In this document: positions 61,479 to 64,000 of the stretch, one piece after another
Layout: the number at the start of each line of letters is the position of its first letter
Position numbering within the stretch: the first letter of the stretch is position 1
Source of the DNA: Bacteroidales bacterium
GTDB taxonomy: Bacteria > Bacteroidota > Bacteroidia > Bacteroidales > F082
DNA length: 64,000 bases
NCBI GenBank assembly: GCA_017531225.1
Contig: JAFXLL010000001.1
Span: forward strand, 62,001-126,000
Reading direction: 5' to 3'
Made by a program: the position numbers and the translations under genes
The notes under the pieces: generated by a model
Database searches by the model: none
What the model was told of the DNA's origin: nothing
Seen by the model: only the letters and a program-made list of their open reading frames with translations

Positions 61479-62557
61479 GAAGGCTCGATACCTACATATT
61501 AAAGAAATTCATGGGCACCTTCTTCTTCGCCGTGGCCCTGCTGATGATGATCATCATCGTCTTCGACCTGTCGGAGAACATCGATTCGTTTTTGAAGCAC
61601 GGCGCGCCTTGGCAACGTGTCGCAATAGACCATTACCTGACTTCCATCCCATATTTTACCAACCAATTCATCCATCTGTTTGTCTTCATCTCAGTCATCT
61701 TCTTCACCTCCAAAATGGCTAACCACTCAGAGGTGGTGGCGGTGCTCAGCAGCGGCATCAGCTTCTGGCGTTTCCTCTATCCTTATGTGATAGGGGCTTT
61801 GATGTTGATGTTAATGTCGTTGTATTTTGGCAACTTTTTGATTCCCAGGATGAACGAGATCCGAAGAGCGTTCAAGGATGAATACATTGAACATCTGGTG
61901 AACGGTTCGGGTGGCAATGTTCATATTCAGACCAACAAAGATGAGTTCGTGTATGTGAGTCTTTACGAGCTGAACCGCGATCAGGGCTATCGTTTCTCCA
62001 TCGAACGATACGAGGATAACGAGTTGAAATATAAGATGGCGGCGGGTATCTTGAAACACGATACGACGGGTGATAACAAATGGAGTATCAGCAGCGCGAC
62101 GGAGCGCTATATTAACGGCGACCAAGAATACATTGTGAACCATGCACGCATCGATACGGTCATGCCCAATCTGAGTGTGAATGACTTTATCAAGGTGAAG
62201 GAGGACTTCGAGGAGATGAATTTCTTCGAGTTGCGCGACCATATCAAGGTGATGAAGCTACGAGGCACGGAGGGCATCAGACGCTATGAGGTGGAGATGC
62301 ACCAACGTATGGCGCAACCGGCGGCCATCCTCATCCTCACGTTGATCGGTGCTGCCTTGTCGAGCCGAAAGATCAAGGGGGGTATGGGCATGCATCTTGG
62401 ATTCGGCATCACCATCGCTTTCGCATACGTGCTGTTTGGGCAGATAGGCAAAGCCTTGGGCGTCAACGGGGTCGTCGCCCCTGTGTTGGCAGCTTGGATC
62501 CCGAATTTCATTTATTTGGGGATGGCAATTTATTTCCTCCTGAAAGCACCTAAATAA
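61475..62557 (+). CDS. LptF/LptG-family permease (YjgP/YjgQ)
   Basis: 360 residues. Three membrane helices at each end (about 13-30, 55-80, 100-125; and 285-305, 310-330, 335-355) with a periplasmic jellyroll between them, the layout of LptF/LptG, which form the permease of the LPS exporter with LptB. Start: GTG at 61475, overlapping the tgt stop (GTGA). Which of the two subunits it is cannot be fixed from sequence alone. Confidence 0.9.
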   Translation: MRRLDTYILKKFMGTFFFAVALLMMIIIVFDLSENIDSFLKHGAPWQRVAIDHYLTSIPYFTNQFIHLFVFISVIFFTSKMANHSEVVAVLSSGISFWRFLYPYVIGALMLMLMSLYFGNFLIPRMNEIRRAFKDEYIEHLVNGSGGNVHIQTNKDEFVYVSLYELNRDQGYRFSIERYEDNELKYKMAAGILKHDTTGDNKWSISSATERYINGDQEYIVNHARIDTVMPNLSVNDFIKVKEDFEEMNFFELRDHIKVMKLRGTEGIRRYEVEMHQRMAQPAAILILTLIGAALSSRKIKGGMGMHLGFGITIAFAYVLFGQIGKALGVNGVVAPVLAAWIPNFIYLGMAIYFLLKAPK

Positions 62558-62600
62558 AAAATTATTTCCTATCTTCGCAGATTGAAATAATCTTATCGTT

Positions 62601-63212
62601 ATGCATATAGCTATCGCTGGAAATATCGGTTCGGGGAAGACCACCCTGACCCGCTTGCTGGCCAAGCATTTTGGCTGGACACCCCATTTCGAAGAGGTGG
62701 ACCACAACCCTTATCTTGACAGCTTTTACGAGGACATGCAACGCTGGTCGTTCAACATTCAGATATTCTTCCTCAACAGCCGTTTCCGTCAGGTGATCGA
62801 CATCCGCAACAGCGGCAAGGACGTCATCCAGGACCGCACCATCTACGAAGATGCCATGATTTTCGCTCCCAACCTCTATTCCATGGGTTTGATGGAGTCG
62901 CGCGACTTTGAAAATTACCGCTCGCTGTTCGACCTGATGTCGAAGTTCCTGCAAGCCCCCGACCTGCTCATCTATCTGCGCGCCTCGGTGCCTACGCTCA
63001 TGCGTCAGATCGCCAAGCGTAATCGCGACTATGAGCAGTCCATCCGTCTCGACTACCTCAGCAACCTCAATGAGCGTTACGAGGAGTGGATCAATGGCTA
63101 TAAGGAAGGCAAGCTTCTGGTCATCGACATGGATAACCTTGAATTAGAGAAACCAGAGGATCTCGGCGTTATCATCGATAAGATCGAGGCCTCGTTGAAT
63201 GGTCTGTTCTGA
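62601..63212 (+). CDS. Deoxynucleoside kinase
   Basis: 203 residues. P-loop GNIGSGKTTLTRLL at the N-terminus, the DRTIYEDAMIF (ERS-like) motif, and LIYLRASVPTLMRQIAKRNRDYEQ with the LID arginines. It phosphorylates deoxyadenosine, deoxyguanosine or deoxycytidine for nucleotide salvage. A weak -7 box (TATCTTCG at 62570-62577) lies 23 bases before the ATG. The stop shares one base with the start of kdsB (TGATG). Confidence 0.9.
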   Translation: MHIAIAGNIGSGKTTLTRLLAKHFGWTPHFEEVDHNPYLDSFYEDMQRWSFNIQIFFLNSRFRQVIDIRNSGKDVIQDRTIYEDAMIFAPNLYSMGLMESRDFENYRSLFDLMSKFLQAPDLLIYLRASVPTLMRQIAKRNRDYEQSIRLDYLSNLNERYEEWINGYKEGKLLVIDMDNLELEKPEDLGVIIDKIEASLNGLF

Positions 63213-63955
63213 TGAGTGTAATCGGCATCATCCCCGCACGTTACGGCTCCACACGATTCCCCGGCAAGCCTTTGGCTATGATTGGGACCAAGACGATGAT
63301 TCATAGGACCTATGAACAGGTGTTGAAGTCATCGCTCGATGCCGTTGTGGTGGCCACCGACGACCAGCGCATCTACGACGAGGTGTTGGGCTTCGGCGGC
63401 AAGGCTGTGATGACCCGCTCCGACCATCGAAGCGGCACCGACCGTTGTCGCGAGGCGCTCGACCTGGTGGGTGGCAACTTTGATGCCGTGGTCAATATCC
63501 AAGGTGACGAGCCTTTTATCGACCCCCGACAAATTGACCAAGTGGCGGAACTCATCCGTCGCGATGACACCTGTCTGGCCACCCTGGCCAAACGCATCAC
63601 CGACCCTGGGCGCATCCACAACCCCAATGCAGTCAAAGTGGTGTTTGACCAAGAAGGCAACGCCCTTTATTTCAGCCGTCATCCGCTGCCATTCGTGAGA
63701 GGCGTCGAGCCGGAACAATGGTTTGAAAAGACAGAATACTATCAACATATCGGCATCTATGCCTATAAGGCCGCAACCCTTCATGCCATTGCCGCCATGC
63801 CCCCCGGGCGTCTCGAACAAGCCGAGAGCCTCGAGCAGCTGCGCTGGCTCGAGAACGGCCTCCGCATCCGCGTGGCCGTCACCGAGGCGCATGACTCCAT
63901 CGCCATCGACACGCCCGAGGACCTGTTGAACATCCCCAAAGAATTATGCCAATGA
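63212..63955 (+). CDS. kdsB: 3-deoxy-manno-octulosonate cytidylyltransferase
   Basis: 247 residues. IPARYGSTRFPGKPLAMI at the N-terminus, VVVATDDQRIYDEV, and VNIQGDEPFIDP (metal-binding acidic motif). It makes CMP-Kdo from CTP and Kdo, needed for lipopolysaccharide inner core and so for growth of most Gram-negative bacteria. Coupled to the kinase upstream (1-base overlap) and to the next gene downstream (4-base ATGA overlap). Confidence 0.96.
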   Translation: MSVIGIIPARYGSTRFPGKPLAMIGTKTMIHRTYEQVLKSSLDAVVVATDDQRIYDEVLGFGGKAVMTRSDHRSGTDRCREALDLVGGNFDAVVNIQGDEPFIDPRQIDQVAELIRRDDTCLATLAKRITDPGRIHNPNAVKVVFDQEGNALYFSRHPLPFVRGVEPEQWFEKTEYYQHIGIYAYKAATLHAIAAMPPGRLEQAESLEQLRWLENGLRIRVAVTEAHDSIAIDTPEDLLNIPKELCQ

Positions 63956-64000
63956 CCTACGTCGCCAATGCCATATCAGCCCTGCTTTACGATCACAACG
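63952..64000 (+). CDS. 5' end of a gene, possibly HU-CCDC81/SPOR-domain protein
   Basis: Only 16 residues are present (MTYVANAISALLYDHN). The start overlaps the kdsB stop (ATGA). The opening resembles the first helix of the bacterial HU-CCDC81 domain (ISxLLYxHD...), which in Bacteroidetes is often fused to a SPOR peptidoglycan-binding domain. Weak call; the rest is outside the window. Confidence 0.4.
   Translation, partial: MTYVANAISALLYDHN

Noticed and set aside
1-64000. tRNA or rRNA genes
   Set aside because: The spacers were read for cloverleaf features and conserved rRNA segments; none was found by eye.

Overview
The window looks like the chromosome of a member of the phylum Bacteroidota, most likely the order Bacteroidales. 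The evidence is as follows. Most clear transcription units are preceded by the Bacteroidetes -7 box TAnnTTTG, often with TTTG or TTG about 19-21 bases upstream. Several secreted proteins end in type IX secretion (T9SS) type A sorting domains (YPNP near the start, a conserved G[IV]Y, a basic tail). Gingipain-type C25 peptidases, BACON domains and a TonB receptor with a carboxypeptidase-like plug are also present. The source appears to be a proteolytic anaerobe; species is not determinable from the sequence. No rRNA, tRNA, CRISPR, IS element or prophage was recognised, and no gene-free stretch exceeds about 300 bases.

Layout. 0-12.8 kb: 3' end of a biotin-dependent decarboxylase/carboxylase subunit, a small beta-barrel protein, a secreted GH29 fucosidase, a minus-strand TonB receptor with a CpcT/CpeT-like protein, a PspC/LiaF-like envelope-stress pair, a T9SS-exported amidase, then iorA-iorB and an M23 endopeptidase. 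12.6-20.8 kb (minus): two membrane proteins, hutH, hisS, a beta-CASP nuclease and an Rgp-like C25 protease, closely packed. 20.9-31.1 kb (minus): Rgp-like and Kgp-like C25 proteases sharing near-duplicate C-terminal halves, then a C-terminal processing peptidase, tsaC and a glycosyltransferase. 31.2-35.1 kb: VWA membrane protein, slyD, a small membrane ORF and a Panacea-type toxin-antitoxin pair. 35.3-41.1 kb: valS (minus), a voltage-gated K+ channel, a HAD phosphatase and a POT peptide transporter.

41.4-49.4 kb: a small T9SS cargo protein, three tandem subtilisin-like T9SS proteases and a second POT transporter; the third protease has an in-frame TGA inside its sorting domain. 49.4-51.5 kb: queF-queC-queD-queE. 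51.6-58.3 kb (minus): a 2125-residue BACON-repeat T9SS protein and a small protein with a C-terminal sorting-like tail. 58.5-59.0 kb: a candidate small RNA and a hypothetical gene. 59.1-64 kb: glycosyltransferase, tgt, LptF/G permease, deoxynucleoside kinase, kdsB and the start of a further gene.

Together the genes suggest peptide-based nutrition. Six exported endopeptidases (three C25, three S8) degrade protein outside the cell, two POT carriers could take up the peptides, and IorAB and HutH open catabolism of aromatic amino acids and histidine. A second theme is queuosine: queF/C/D/E make preQ1 and tgt inserts it into tRNA. A third is envelope assembly (kdsB, LptF/G, glycosyltransferases).
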